Shown here: piece by piece, positions 1 through 10,094 of the stretch
Layout: every line of letters begins with the position of its first letter
Numbering within the stretch: position 1 is the stretch's first letter
From: Histoplasma ohiense
Lineage: Eukaryota; Ascomycota; Eurotiomycetes; Onygenales; Ajellomycetaceae
NCBI GenBank assembly: GCA_017607445.1
Contig: JAEVHH010000005.1
Coordinates: forward strand, 248,001-312,000
Direction of reading: 5' to 3'
Length of the DNA: 64,000 nt
Program-made: the position numbers and the translations under genes
Notes under the pieces: generated by a model
The model's input: only the letters and a program-made list of their open reading frames with translations
Database searches by the model: none
Told to the model about the DNA's origin: nothing

Positions 1-436
1 AGAGCGTCTACCACCTGAAAATCAGTTCTTCATCAAATACTTTTACAAAATGCTATCTCATTCTGATCGAGCAGACATTTGCCGTTTGAGACAAGCTGTA
101 AAGGATGGCGAAATGGACGTCGCAACTGCCACGGATAGCTTACCCCAGAAACCCTTCAGGATTGCCGAGCTCAAGTCGAAGCTGCCACGACCAAGCTATT
201 GGTTACCTCCTACCCCGCGATGGCCAACCCCAGTGTTGATATCACCGCGCGAGTGTTGGTAAACTTGTAATCTACCTGCAATAACTTTTTCTGTGTGCAT
301 CATAGCTCCTCCAAACCTTCTTCTTCAACTTTTTGAAAACCTGCAACATACCGCGTGTTATCCAACTTAGCCAAATCTCCCCACTACGGCCTCCCTTGCT
401 CTCCCGCTCCCCTGCCCCGGTTCCCAATAGTTCGCC
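1..436. other. Window edge and upstream region of the nucleotidyltransferase gene
   Basis: No gene is supported here. A 70-codon open frame at 50-262 has no recognisable domain or splice context and is not called. The last part is pyrimidine-rich (about 375-430) and leads into the well-placed ATG at 437, so it probably holds the promoter and 5' leader of that gene. Confidence 0.5.
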
Positions 437-1159
437 ATGGCAAATGTGAAAAATGGAAACGTGCTAGAGACAATCAACAAACTGGCATTGGTTGAAGATA
501 TCCCTCCTTTCATTGTTGTTGGTGGAGGAGCTATGCGCCTCATGGGAAATGAGAGGCACACAGCGGACATCGACATTCTGATAGAATCATCAGAAAGAGA
601 CTCTTTCCTCGCCTACCTACGAAAACACAAGCACTTAGTACGAGCGGATAATAGAACAGCCATCCAGTTTGATAGCTCCATCGAACCCGTACCATTAGAT
701 GTCTTAGTCGAGCTAGCCGGCGGCCTTCGTTATGGCGATGTGAAACACCTTACCGCGTCGTGCCACTCCACCACAATCCTACGTCCGGATATCGCTTTGG
801 GGATAAAAATACAGACTTGGTATCTGAGAGCAGATGATGAGCATGGGGAGCATAAGTCACGTGGCGATCTTAACGATATAAATTTCCTTCTGGATTTCAT
901 GTTAGAACGAGGACTTAAAGTGGAGGACGACTGTGCGCAAAAAATTCAAGTCAGCTACCTCAACATGTATTGCCTCCGCAGTTGCATGGTCCCGGCCAAT
1001 TTCGAGAAAATGAAATCTTGTGATGTCCAGAAATTGCTTAAGCCATGGGCTGAGCATGACCCGGAACAGAGGGAGCTGTATGAGGCTATGGCAGGGACAG
1101 ATATAGACCGTTTACCTCATCTTAGTCAGTACGACCATGGGAGCGCGGTGTTTCCCTGA
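437..1159 (+). CDS. Nucleotidyltransferase-fold protein (MNT/AbiEii-like), 240 aa
   Basis: A single-exon frame of 240 codons starting in good context (gccATGGc). Residues 27-47 carry the hallmark of the Pol-beta-type nucleotidyltransferase fold: a glycine run (G29-G31), then R40, T42 and the D44-x-D46 pair. A third acidic residue, D88, sits in the motif PLDVLV. These are the positions that bind metal and nucleotide in the superfamily. Similar stand-alone proteins are common in fungi but their substrates are unknown. They resemble the nucleotidyltransferase halves of bacterial toxin-antitoxin or aminoglycoside-modifying enzymes, which is a fold-level likeness only. No signal peptide or membrane segment is seen. 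Repeat debris starts immediately downstream. The fold is fairly certain; the substrate is not known. Confidence 0.75.
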   Translation: MANVKNGNVLETINKLALVEDIPPFIVVGGGAMRLMGNERHTADIDILIESSERDSFLAYLRKHKHLVRADNRTAIQFDSSIEPVPLDVLVELAGGLRYGDVKHLTASCHSTTILRPDIALGIKIQTWYLRADDEHGEHKSRGDLNDINFLLDFMLERGLKVEDDCAQKIQVSYLNMYCLRSCMVPANFEKMKSCDVQKLLKPWAEHDPEQRELYEAMAGTDIDRLPHLSQYDHGSAVFP

Positions 1160-1180
1160 AGGATTCAGTTGGAGGTTGAG

Positions 1181-1500
1181 AAAAAAAAAAGATTGTACTG
1201 TACAAAGAAGATTCTTATAGCAAGAGAGATCAGAATACAAGAATATTGAAGATCATGCTCTGATGAAGTGTGGAGTGAAAGAATTGTGAGATGAGAATAT
1301 GAGAAGGAGGGCTTTTCATAGATGTGCATAGATATGTGAGAGGGTGGATGGGTGAGCAGATGGTAGAGGCTTTACTACTATGTCCTTTATAATTCTTTGA
1401 TCAAGAAGCCTCAGGGTGTCATTTATACTCTCATGAGTCATTTCTAATTCTGGCCCCACTGGAAATCACATCAAGAACCACATAGAACAAAACCACATCA
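1181..1500. repeat. Degenerate dispersed repeat, copy 1 (LTR-like)
   Basis: This segment shares two blocks with sequence further right. The block near 1187-1230 (gattgta, then tacaaag, attcttatag and gagatcaga) matches 3740-3780. The block near 1452-1500 (cccactggaaatca followed by tcaagaa and acca/aaacca words) matches 4552-4600 and 60823-60870. Order and orientation of the two blocks are the same as around the gypsy fragment at 3.7-4.6 kb. It is probably an eroded solo LTR or the edge of the same retroelement family. Exact ends and target duplications could not be defined. Confidence 0.5.
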
Positions 1501-1520
1501 AGGTCCTACAGTCCATAACC

Positions 1521-1779
1521 TGTGGGATGGTTGATCTTCTCATTGTGAGCGAGCCACTCCACCGCACGTGATTACCTCTATGTAGTTAGCTTGGCAACTA
1601 GTGCCCACCATTTTCTTCTCTGGATCATGTTTACTTTTATTCTGTGGAATTTTCAGCACTTTCATCGTGAAGATTGCACGCGCTGGTTGCTTGGGCAGAC
1701 TCGACAATGTCTCAACAACCCTAGCTAGCGAGCAAGCACATTGCCCGTCTCCTCTATCATACTCCATTGCTCGCTCAGC
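1521..1779 (+). promoter_or_regulatory. Promoter of the histidine phosphatase gene with an E-box module
   Basis: The upstream region of the gene at 1780 contains the perfect E-box CACGTG at 1565-1570 inside a longer element (1521-1616). A second copy of the element lies at 21291-21393. Its outer parts are in the same orientation in both copies, but the central segment holding the E-box (1549-1590) is reversed relative to the other copy. The repeated outer words are TGTGGGATGGT, ATCTTCTCATTGTG and GGCAACTAGTGCCC. Regulatory function is inferred from position and from the palindromic E-box, the usual site class of bHLH factors. Confidence 0.45.
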
Positions 1780-2715
1780 ATGAGGCTCTTCCTCATCCGT
1801 CATGCCGAGTCCGAACACAACGTTGCCCAGGTCTAGTACGAAGCAGTTTCTATTTGTCCTCCGATCTGTCTTTCGGGGCACGGGCACTTTCTGACACGAA
1901 CTGGTTCCGCTCTGTTCAGCGCAGGGACAACGGACTCTGCCTTGACAAACCATGGCATGCTTCAAATTCAGCGACTAGCTCTCCATTTCAAGGCACAAGG
2001 CGTTGCGTTTAACACGGTCTTCTCTTCGGATTTGCTGCGGGCTCGTACCACTGCTGAAGGCATCTGTGGCCTTTCTAGCGGTGGGGAGCAGGATGGAGAA
2101 TCTCATGCGTTACAACCCATCATCCTACCCCTGCTTAGGGAAAAGGACTTTGGCGCCCTAGAGGGAAAATCATGGCTTGCCACGCGAGAGGGTGGTGCGG
2201 ACTTCGTTTCTGGAATGGCTGGGGAGCCAGAGTCCCTCGCTTCTGTTGCATCTCGGGTAGATTCATTTCTGTCCTGTCATCTACTGCCAGTGTTGCGTGA
2301 TGCTGGACATACTGCTCAAGCTGTTGCTATTGTCTCACATGGCATTTTGCTCTCTGCGCTTTGGGAGGCTCTGTCTCAATTATTTCTATCGAAACATGTT
2401 GTTCTCGCTCCAGGTGTCAAGGCCGTAAAACGCATATCTCAATGGTCAAACACTGGCTACCTTGAGCTTGCCATTGGCAAGTTAGATGAGGCGCTCTCAA
2501 CTCCAGCTCCAACAAAAGGCGGTGACCAGGCTCAAGAGAACATAGAAAACCACTCCGCTCGAAACCGGCCATTACACGACTATGCAATCACCATCCTGAC
2601 GATTAATGGGAGACACCACCTCAGCAATCTTAGGCGAACTCCAGGCGTGGGAAGCTCAAAGCATGATGCAAAACAGTTACAAATTGATAACTTCTTCCAA
2701 AAGCCGAAGAATTAA
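1780..2715 (+). CDS. Histidine phosphatase (phosphoglycerate mutase family) with C-terminal PIP-box, 283 aa
   Basis: Two exons: 1780-1835 and 1920-2715. The intron at 1836-1919 has a GTACGA donor and ends ttcag; the join restores the frame through a Tyr codon. The catalytic R7-H8-A-E motif lies at the very N-terminus. The acidic partner is in the REKDFG motif (E93), and the second catalytic histidine is H159 in the VSHG motif. This is a complete branch-1 histidine phosphatase domain. The substrate cannot be told from sequence; family members act on sugar phosphates, nucleotides or proteins. The C-terminus (residues 271-278, QLQIDNFF) exactly fits the PCNA-interacting consensus Q-x-x-[ILM]-x-x-[FY]-[FY], followed by a basic tail. 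A link to replication or repair is therefore inferred, not shown. The intron is needed: without it the first exon meets a stop after 18 codons. Confidence 0.85.
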
Positions 2716-3571
2716 CATTCTCATGGCAAGCCTCGCATAAGTACTTGGTATGTTCAGAGTCTCTCTTATTCAAGTTTTCATCCATGCCACCTACCAGCCT
2801 CAATTCATATCCCTACCCAACTTCTCATGATGAAGCAAATTTTCACACAGACCTGTTCCGAAACAGAAATGTGGATAGTAAATATTACCAACTGCTGTCT
2901 GACCCATCCCCTCTTCTTCCGCCATCACTCTTATATCAATCATGTGCAGATCATAGGCTAACTTATTCGAAGACAATATATAAATATTTTGAGAGCAAAA
3001 CCCCATGCAAATCTTCTGTGAAGCTGGTTTCTTAAATCTCAGAGTGGCTTTTCGACACTGAGATACAACTTCACTGCTGAATTAATTGAAGAACTCGAAG
3101 GATATAGAATACGTAATATAGACTGACTTAACGATCTATCGTTCAAATAATATGAAACAATACGAGCGTTTAACTTGCCAAGCGCAATTTCAATGGAATT
3201 GTATCGGATGTATAACAACTGGGAAATCAATTTCAGAACGCGTCTAAGAAAATAATAGGAGGAGCACAATGAATAATCCCACAGAATAGGTTCCTGCGCC
3301 CTGCATGCAACCCCTCGAGGTATGTGAAAGCCTCATCAACCGATATATATATAAATACAAGCAACTCTTTCGCCGCGGCATCGCCGCGGCGCCATTCTCT
3401 TGTTAAATTGTACTACATTACCAACTACTGGACTCTTTCTATATACATCATACCCTCTATCATATGAGACAGTAGTGGTTTGTGTCTGACATATTACAAT
3501 TGCTTTTCGTACTTTATATATAGAGATGTTCTATTCTTTCATCTGTTTCTTCTAAGAAATTCATTTGTTGA
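2716..3571. other. AT-rich gene-free stretch
   Basis: No coding frame with a recognisable domain. Composition is AT-rich. One exception is a short GC-only patch at 3371-3391 in which CGCCGCGG occurs twice and forms a small inverted repeat. The rest shows nothing I can name. It is probably the downstream flank of the phosphatase gene plus eroded repeat sequence. Confidence 0.5.
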
Positions 3572-3719
3572 TGTAACGGGCGTACTTCGATTAACGATCT
3601 AGCACTATCCTAAATATAGATTATGAATTGATTAAGGAAAGAAAGTGTAACAGGCATACTTCGATTAATGATTTAGCACTATCATAAATACAGATTACAA
3701 ATTGATTAAGAAAAGAAAG
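3572..3719. repeat. 74-bp tandem duplication
   Basis: Two adjacent 74-bp units, 3572-3645 and 3646-3719. They differ at nine positions, eight of which are transitions (for example aacgggcg versus aacaggca). This is a recent-looking local duplication that has collected mostly C/T and G/A differences, as expected where repeat-induced mutation or cytosine deamination acts. It sits at the edge of the gypsy fragment. Confidence 0.8.
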
Positions 3720-3734
3720 AGAAAAGAGATCAGA

Positions 3735-4640
3735 AGAAAAGATTGTACAAAGAGAATTCTTATAGAAAGAAGATCAGAGTGAAAGAATATCAGAAGCCAC
3801 CCCACAGTGAAGCACAGAGCAAAGTACAGAGTGGAAGAACATTGAGGATTATGCAGAAGAATTGTTAGAACTACACAAGTGCAGAGTGTGAGGCAGAAGG
3901 GGTTACACAGAAGAATCATTAGAGGCTACACAAGCACAGAGTGCAATAACAGAGATGAGTAGATGCAGAAGGGATTGGTTGTGTAAGTTAACTACTAACA
4001 GATGCTAACCTGTCATACTCATCAAGCAGATCTCATAGAGCTCAGTTAATGTATTTCTGAAATATATTCAGAGCATTCATCAATTCAAAAGAGATCACTG
4101 TTCATTCATATAATCTGTAATATGTATGAAAAACAATTAGTCATTCATCATCTTCATTAATTCTTATCTTATAGAAGACTGCAGAGATGTTAAACTTTGT
4201 AAATCATTTTGCTTTTTCTATCTATTCAAATATCTCATTAATGAGTGAAAGAGAGTATTGATTCTTTCACATAATTTTGTTAAGTTTTTGATAGTCAACA
4301 CAGAATTGTAAGCCTTTTTCTGATTTCATTGCAAATAATACAGATAGCAGCTGGCTCAATCTTCTAGAGGCCAGTGGATCATTCTGTTTTAATCTGACCT
4401 CTACATTCTACAATATCAATATTAATCCGAATCCCCTTCGATATATTACCGTATTATCTTCTACAGCTTAATCCTTGTAGAGTCTTAAGGACCTCTTGTG
4501 ATATAAGCAGCTAATCCTCACACCGCTGCTTACACTCTCATTCTAATCATGATCCCACTGGAAATCATGTCAAGAAATGGACTAGAACCAAACCAAATCA
4601 AACCAAATATGTAATTCATGGTCCCACTGGCCAGTCTAGA
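3735..4640 (-). mobile_element. Decayed Ty3/gypsy retrotransposon fragment (reverse transcriptase region)
   Basis: Reading the minus strand from about 4380 down to 4020 gives a recognisable gypsy reverse transcriptase in one frame. It contains the block FCVDYQKLNK, then KNQYSL, a palm region around SAVFYKIRI, and FELMNAL followed by FQKYIN, in the family's usual order. The frame is broken by many in-frame stops (TGA, TAG), so the copy is dead. Flanking blocks at about 3740-3780 and 4552-4600 match the dispersed repeat at 1181-1500. No intact LTR pair, integrase or gag was seen. The interval to 4942 shows nothing further. Confidence 0.8.
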
Positions 4641-4942
4641 TAGTAGAGATAAACCACTGATCAATCAGAGACATGCACATCCACATGCACCAAGCCAGCT
4701 ACCAGTCAATCAGAAGGGGCCTTAGCTGCACATTCATCAGAATACATGCACCACCACTTCTGAAAGGTACATATAGATATATATATGTGCAAAAGAGAAC
4801 AACATTAAGTATCTCTAAACAAAGGAAATGACCCTACGGATAAATGCATCAGAGAACAAGGTGTTATGAAGGAAAAGAAAAAAAATCGTAATGCATAAAG
4901 AATAGAATATGACACAGAATATACTCTCCACATATTCACACA

Positions 4943-7408
4943 TCATCCATTCTCCAACCTCCCGTCATCGCTCAACTCCTGGGTTACCCCATTGAAATCA
5001 AGATTGATCGCAGCATCAGCACCCGAGCTCTCACTTTCGCTTCCATCCCTCATCCTCCTCCTCCCCTCCCCGTCCCCGTCTCTCTCGTAAAGCACCACCT
5101 TCTTCAACTCCTTCTGCCGCAGCACATACCTCCGGAAATAATAAACCAGCTCTCCGGCGCCATACTTTGCATGCATCATCGTCGGCACGGAGAACACCTG
5201 GTCCAGCTCCTCAAGGGTCTTCCCCTTGGTCTCCGGCATGAACAACAAGACAAGCACAAACCCCACCATATTCCACCCAGCATACCAGCCAAACGCGCCC
5301 TGTGGTTTAAACGCATTCTTCAAACTGGGCCACGTGATCGCCAGCATGAAGTTGAAAAACCACGTCGTTGCCGTCGCCAGCGCCATGCCATACGAACGCA
5401 CGTAGAGCGGGTATGCCTCGGCGGAATACGTGAAGGGCACGGGGCCTTCGCCGGGCGAGTAGGCGATGCCGAACAAGTAGATACCTAGCGCAACGCAGCC
5501 GGTGTGGGCCCTGCGCATGGTGGCGGAGCCGTCGGTGGGGATCCAGAACGAGAAGCCCGTAAGCAGCTGGAAGATGCCCATGAGAGGGAAAGTGACGAGG
5601 AGAAGGTTGCGGCGGCCGAACGTGTCAATCGTGTAGATGGCGGGGATGGCGAAGAGCCAGTTGATCACGCCGAAGCCGAAGGAGGCCGCCAACGCAGCCT
5701 TCTGGGAGAAGCCAGCGTCCAGGAAGATTTCGGAAGAGTAGTAGGCTATGACGTTTACACCACAGAACTGCAAGGGGGGGAAATGTTAGTTTATGGGTTT
5801 GTTTGCCTGTTTTACGAACAACATCTAAATATATATGCAAATATAGGTACATACCTGTTGCATAAACATGACAATTTCCGATGCGATAAGTGCCCGCCTG
5901 TTGCGGGGGACGGTTATGAGTTCGAGGATTTTTGCCTGGCCCAATTTCATCGCCGCCTCCGCCTCGAGCAAGGTGTGCATGTAAAATAGGTCGCGGGCGG
6001 CTTGCACTTTGATAAAACGCAAGCGACACATGGAGCGGTATGCCTTGTAGTGGCTGCCCTTGCTCATATACCACCGTGGGGATTCGGGGCAAACGAATAC
6101 AAAGGTGCACACCAGCACGGCAGGGAACATGGCAGAGCCCAGCATCAACCGCCACCCCAGGCCCGTGACGTTAGGCGTATCAGGCACATTGAAAAAGACC
6201 AGATCAGACATATAGCCGAGCATGATGCCGAAAGCAGTCCACATCTGCCATTGCATCACCAGGGCACCACGGATGGCCGGCGGGGTGGTCTCGGCCGCGT
6301 AAATGGGCACGGTGGCAGACTTGGGGCCAATGCCGAAGCCCAGGGCAAAACGGCTGATGAACAGATGCCACCATGAGTTCACAAAGCCCTGCCAGAAGCA
6401 CGCAATCGCGGAGAAAACGCAGGTGATGAATACTGTCCCACGGCGACCAAACCAGTGGTTAAAGGGCACGGTGAGCCAGCAGCCGATGAAAGCGCAACAG
6501 AGGTAGGGTGCCGAGTTGACCAGGCCGACCAGCCATGTAGACCGTGAATCGAGGCCGCCGATGCCGAATTGTGATTTGTAGAATATCTGTGCGCCATTCA
6601 CGACGGATTCGTCTTAAGGTTTTGATTGTCAGTTAGTTCAGATAAAGAAAACGGATATTTTTAAGCTTCCACAGCCCGCGAACCACGGGAGGAGGCCAAA
6701 GCAAGATTGACAGCCACATAAAGCAAAACAGCATTCATTCCCGAAAATCAAATTCTGGAGGTGGGGAGACTTCTCAACGAACGGCTGCACATGCCACCAA
6801 AAGAGCACAATTAACTAAGGGAAAGGAAAGGAAAGGAAAGAGAAAAAATACAAAATACAAAATACAAAATAAAAATAAAAATAAAAATGGTAAGGAAAAG
6901 CAACGAACTAACCCATTCCCTGGACTGCCGCACTGAGCGAGCAGAGAACAATAACCAAATACATGAGTCGCGGCTGCGACCATCGATTCGTGAATTCTTC
7001 TCTAAGCACCTTCAACTCTTTCTCCGTCAAGCCCTCGACATCCTCGTACTTCTCTGGCGCCTGCGCCAGAACAGCACCCAGCTCAAAGGCGCGGATATCC
7101 TCTTCGTCGCCAATGTGGTGCTGGCGCGCATAGCGGCCGCCGCGCTTCATTAGAGTGGCATGGCTGAGACCGGCGAGCGGATTGGCAAGTTTGGCATTGA
7201 GATTTCTGCGTGCCCGCTCGGCGGCCGTGAGGGACTCGCGGCGTGAGTAGAGAAACGAGGGCTGCCGTTGTGTGGGGAACGGGGTTGTCGTGCTTGCAGT
7301 GGCATGGGAGGCTTTGCGATTCGTGGTAGTGGTGGTGATATGGTCGAGTTCGGAGGAGGAGCGGTCGGAGGAAGCGCCTAGTTCTATGAAGGGTTCGAAG
7401 AGCTTCAT
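4943..7408 (-). CDS. MFS sugar transporter, 692 aa
   Basis: Three exons on the minus strand: 7408-6913, 6612-5855 and 5767-4943. The introns (6912-6613, 300 bp, GTTAGT...AAG; 5854-5768, 87 bp, GTATGT...CAG) both restore the frame. The protein has a long hydrophilic N-terminus of about 150 residues, then the twelve-span sugar-porter core. Signature motifs are GRRGT in the first cytoplasmic loop, a PESPRWY motif closing the N-half, and PETKGKTLEELDQVF after the last span. The tail is acidic and serine-rich. The family consists of proton-coupled importers of hexoses, disaccharides, polyols or inositol in the plasma membrane; the substrate here is not identifiable. The 300-bp intron contains an A-rich run of repeated short units near 6826-6890. 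Confidence 0.85.
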
Positions 7409-9230
7409 GGTATCGATAGATCGACCCCGAGCAGACCGTTTTTAAGGGGCGCGGGATATCCGAGAGCTGAACGAGAAGATCTCTGAGTGGAGGCCCATAT
7501 CCGGGACCTCTCAATGGGGACCAGCAGATTACGGTGTAGAAAAACGACCGTAGAAGCACCCTTGAGGTGGTATAGGTGGAAGAATGACGAAAACCTGATA
7601 TCTGAAGGCCGTTCGCCAGTCGCCTTTGGTTATACGGATGGGACTATGTTTTCTCGCCGAAATTGAGAAAATAGAAAGGTGTTTCTATTGATCTTCTATA
7701 CTTCAAAAAAGCATGCTGCAGACCTTGCGGGAGGATAACAGAAAGAGGTCGAATATAACGATCCGCGAGATTTTAGGAGAGTAGCAATATCTCTACAAGA
7801 AAACATTTGCATTTTGTTTCCGGCGGTGGGGGAGAGGGCAAGCTTGTTCTACTCAGTCACTAATATTCGAAGCTGACGGATGAAGATTAGTTAAACGAGC
7901 CCAGGATCATGGCGAGTCCATCGTCCGACTAAAGGACAAAGTAAACAGCGGACGTGACCCAAAGGGCCTCAAGCAGGGCCTGCCCAGTCTAGTGAATTTA
8001 GTTTATATTGGCCGTGGAGAGCATGTCAAAAAAAGCTCGGTAACTTAAACGGGGAAACAAAGAGCAAGCTGCGGTTTTAAAATAAGATTTGTGTTTTTGC
8101 TGTTTCATAGATCGCACCAAGAGCGAAACAAAATCAAACAACTCTCCGGAAGAAGTAAAGCTCGGTGGTTTGGGAAGACGCACGGGAATCAAACAATAAT
8201 AGTCGAATGGGCGCAGGAGCCAGAGAGAGAATATCTCCAGGAGCAGGAGAAACCACCTGGCGAAGCATATGTGTATTTTAAGAGGTTTTTTTTTTTTTGT
8301 TTTTTGATTTTTTTAAAAAAAAAATTACTCCCTCATCCCAGGATTAAACCTGGCACACTAGACGGGGGGGGGTGGTCCTCTTGGTGACGGGGGTGGGATT
8401 GAGAGAATTCTCAAAAATCAAACCAGGCCAAGGAGGCGACAACAAGAACAGCAGCAGCGAAGTATTTTTAACAGCCGAATCCAAATCGCTACAGTCAAGA
8501 GCAGCCGAGCCTGCCCAGCTCGTATTTCAGCGATACCATGCGCATCAGACTCCCAGAGAAGATGAGGCTCTGTGCAACGACGACAATGACAGCAAGCAAC
8601 CTGCCGGCCTGCCAGACCGCCCCCGGGGACAGGGCTAGCGGCGTCCAATGGCCAACATTGACTCCGCACAGGTGCCTAGGGGCAGAAGAGCAACAAGCGA
8701 ACAAGCACGTTAGGGGTTTGACCGGCAACGTTCAAGTGGGGCTGTCGGAGACATTCTCATGTCATGTCATGTCATGTCATGTCAGTGGGACCTTCGCAGA
8801 TTGGACGATTGGACGACCAGGCTCACAGCGGGTGGGCGGAGAAAAGCAAGCAAGCAAGCAAGCAAGCAAGCAAACGATGACGCTGGACCTGCAGCTGGCC
8901 AGCGCGAGGCTGGGAGACGGTGCTGTGTAACTTGGCGCCGTTGAGGAGCGAATGTCCAGCGTATTCTTCAAACTTGGGTCTGTCGTTACAGTGCGCCGCC
9001 GATCAATCCATGAAGGTAATCTGCATGTGCCAGACACAGGGGCCAGGAGTTACACGGAAGCATGGGGGAAAGTTGCCCTGAGGGGAAATATGGATAAAAC
9101 ATGGGGATGTTCGTTATTTGCTTCGATGTTGTTTTGTTCTCTGTCAGTCCCGAAACAGCAATTGTTCGCAAAATGAATTAGGGCAAGGATCCGAAAGCAG
9201 CCAAAAGCAGTCCGTCCATGCGCTGCACAA
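7409..9230. other. Intergenic region with short tandem repeats
   Basis: The first few hundred bases are presumably the promoter of the sugar transporter. Two T/A-rich homopolymer-like blocks lie near 8287-8330. A TCATG pentamer array lies at 8757-8783 and an AGCA/CAAG tetramer array at 8845-8871. Several short open frames overlap these arrays but are products of the repeats. No gene is supported. Confidence 0.6.
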
Positions 9231-9322
9231 GGCCATAAATATTGGCAACCCCCCACTGCAATCAACAATCATGGCGCCTTTTTGTGACAGAAAAGCAGTG
9301 GGGATTGCCAATACTTATGGCC
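9231..9322. repeat. 92-bp inverted repeat (hairpin or micro-MITE)
   Basis: The left arm 9231-9259 and right arm 9295-9322 are near-perfect reverse complements (about 28-29 nt each, starting GGCCATAA.TATTGGCAA), separated by about 35 bp. The structure is that of a very small foldback element or the paired ends of a deleted DNA transposon. No clear target duplication was seen. A transcribed hairpin is also possible. Confidence 0.65.
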
Positions 9323-10094
9323 TGGCACTGTAATACTGTGAATACGCAGTACGCAGTACATTGGGAATATACCTCACCAGCTGCAATCCCTCGCATTTAA
9401 CTGGGGGACGAGAAAGCGCCCCAAGAAATGGCAAGGAAATGGAAGATACAAATCTTTTCCCCGAAGGATTCCCCAGTGTCAACCCGTTTGCCTGTTTCCT
9501 ATCAAAAAGCCAGTGAGACATTTTTGGGGGTTGGGGGACACCGACCGTATGAAAAACTCAGTAGTTAATTCCACAGCCCAATCCTGATTTTTTTTTACCA
9601 GGCGGGTTGCTGCGTGAATCCCCCAACGTTTATGGTTTATGAATTCATTACCATATCGTATCCAATGAGGGAATAAGTTATTCCGCCCTACAAGCTGCCA
9701 GGTCAATCCAATACAATCCGGAGCTACTCCATCAATGATTTGCGTATTCGTCATTGTGCGGTCAGATCCCATGTGGGAGTTGATAGGCGTGACAGCCAAT
9801 GCTCAACGGCCCACGGAGACGGCAAATTAGCGGGCAGTATTGGGGGATGGCGTGCATCCCGAGACGTGCTTAGTTGGGGGCGACATGAGTGACGATCGTT
9901 CATGCATGAAAACCAAGAAAAATCACCATGCTGGTAAAAATAGACTCTGTCCCACCTACGCCTCACATTGTTGGATTTACAGAGTACATGCCCCGTTCAG
10001 CCCCTTGAGGACAGGAGGCGACAATGAACAATAAAATGATAATATTATAACTAATCGTACAGCATCAACGGCCTGGAAAAAGAAACTCTTGATA
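9323..10094. other. Gene-free stretch
   Basis: No domain-bearing frame. A minus-strand frame at 9479-9799 has no recognisable features and sits downstream of the convergent regulator gene. The segment next to 10094 should hold that gene's 3' UTR. Confidence 0.5.

Noticed and set aside
50..262. 70-codon frame at the left edge
   Set aside because: No recognisable domain, splice context or conservation clue; chance frame is likely.
8337..8395. tRNA B-box-like GGTTTAATCC (reverse strand) next to A/T runs, possible SINE
   Set aside because: No convincing A box or cloverleaf could be drawn around it.
9479..9799. 106-codon minus-strand frame
   Set aside because: No domain and no supporting context; it lies in the 3' region of the convergent regulator.
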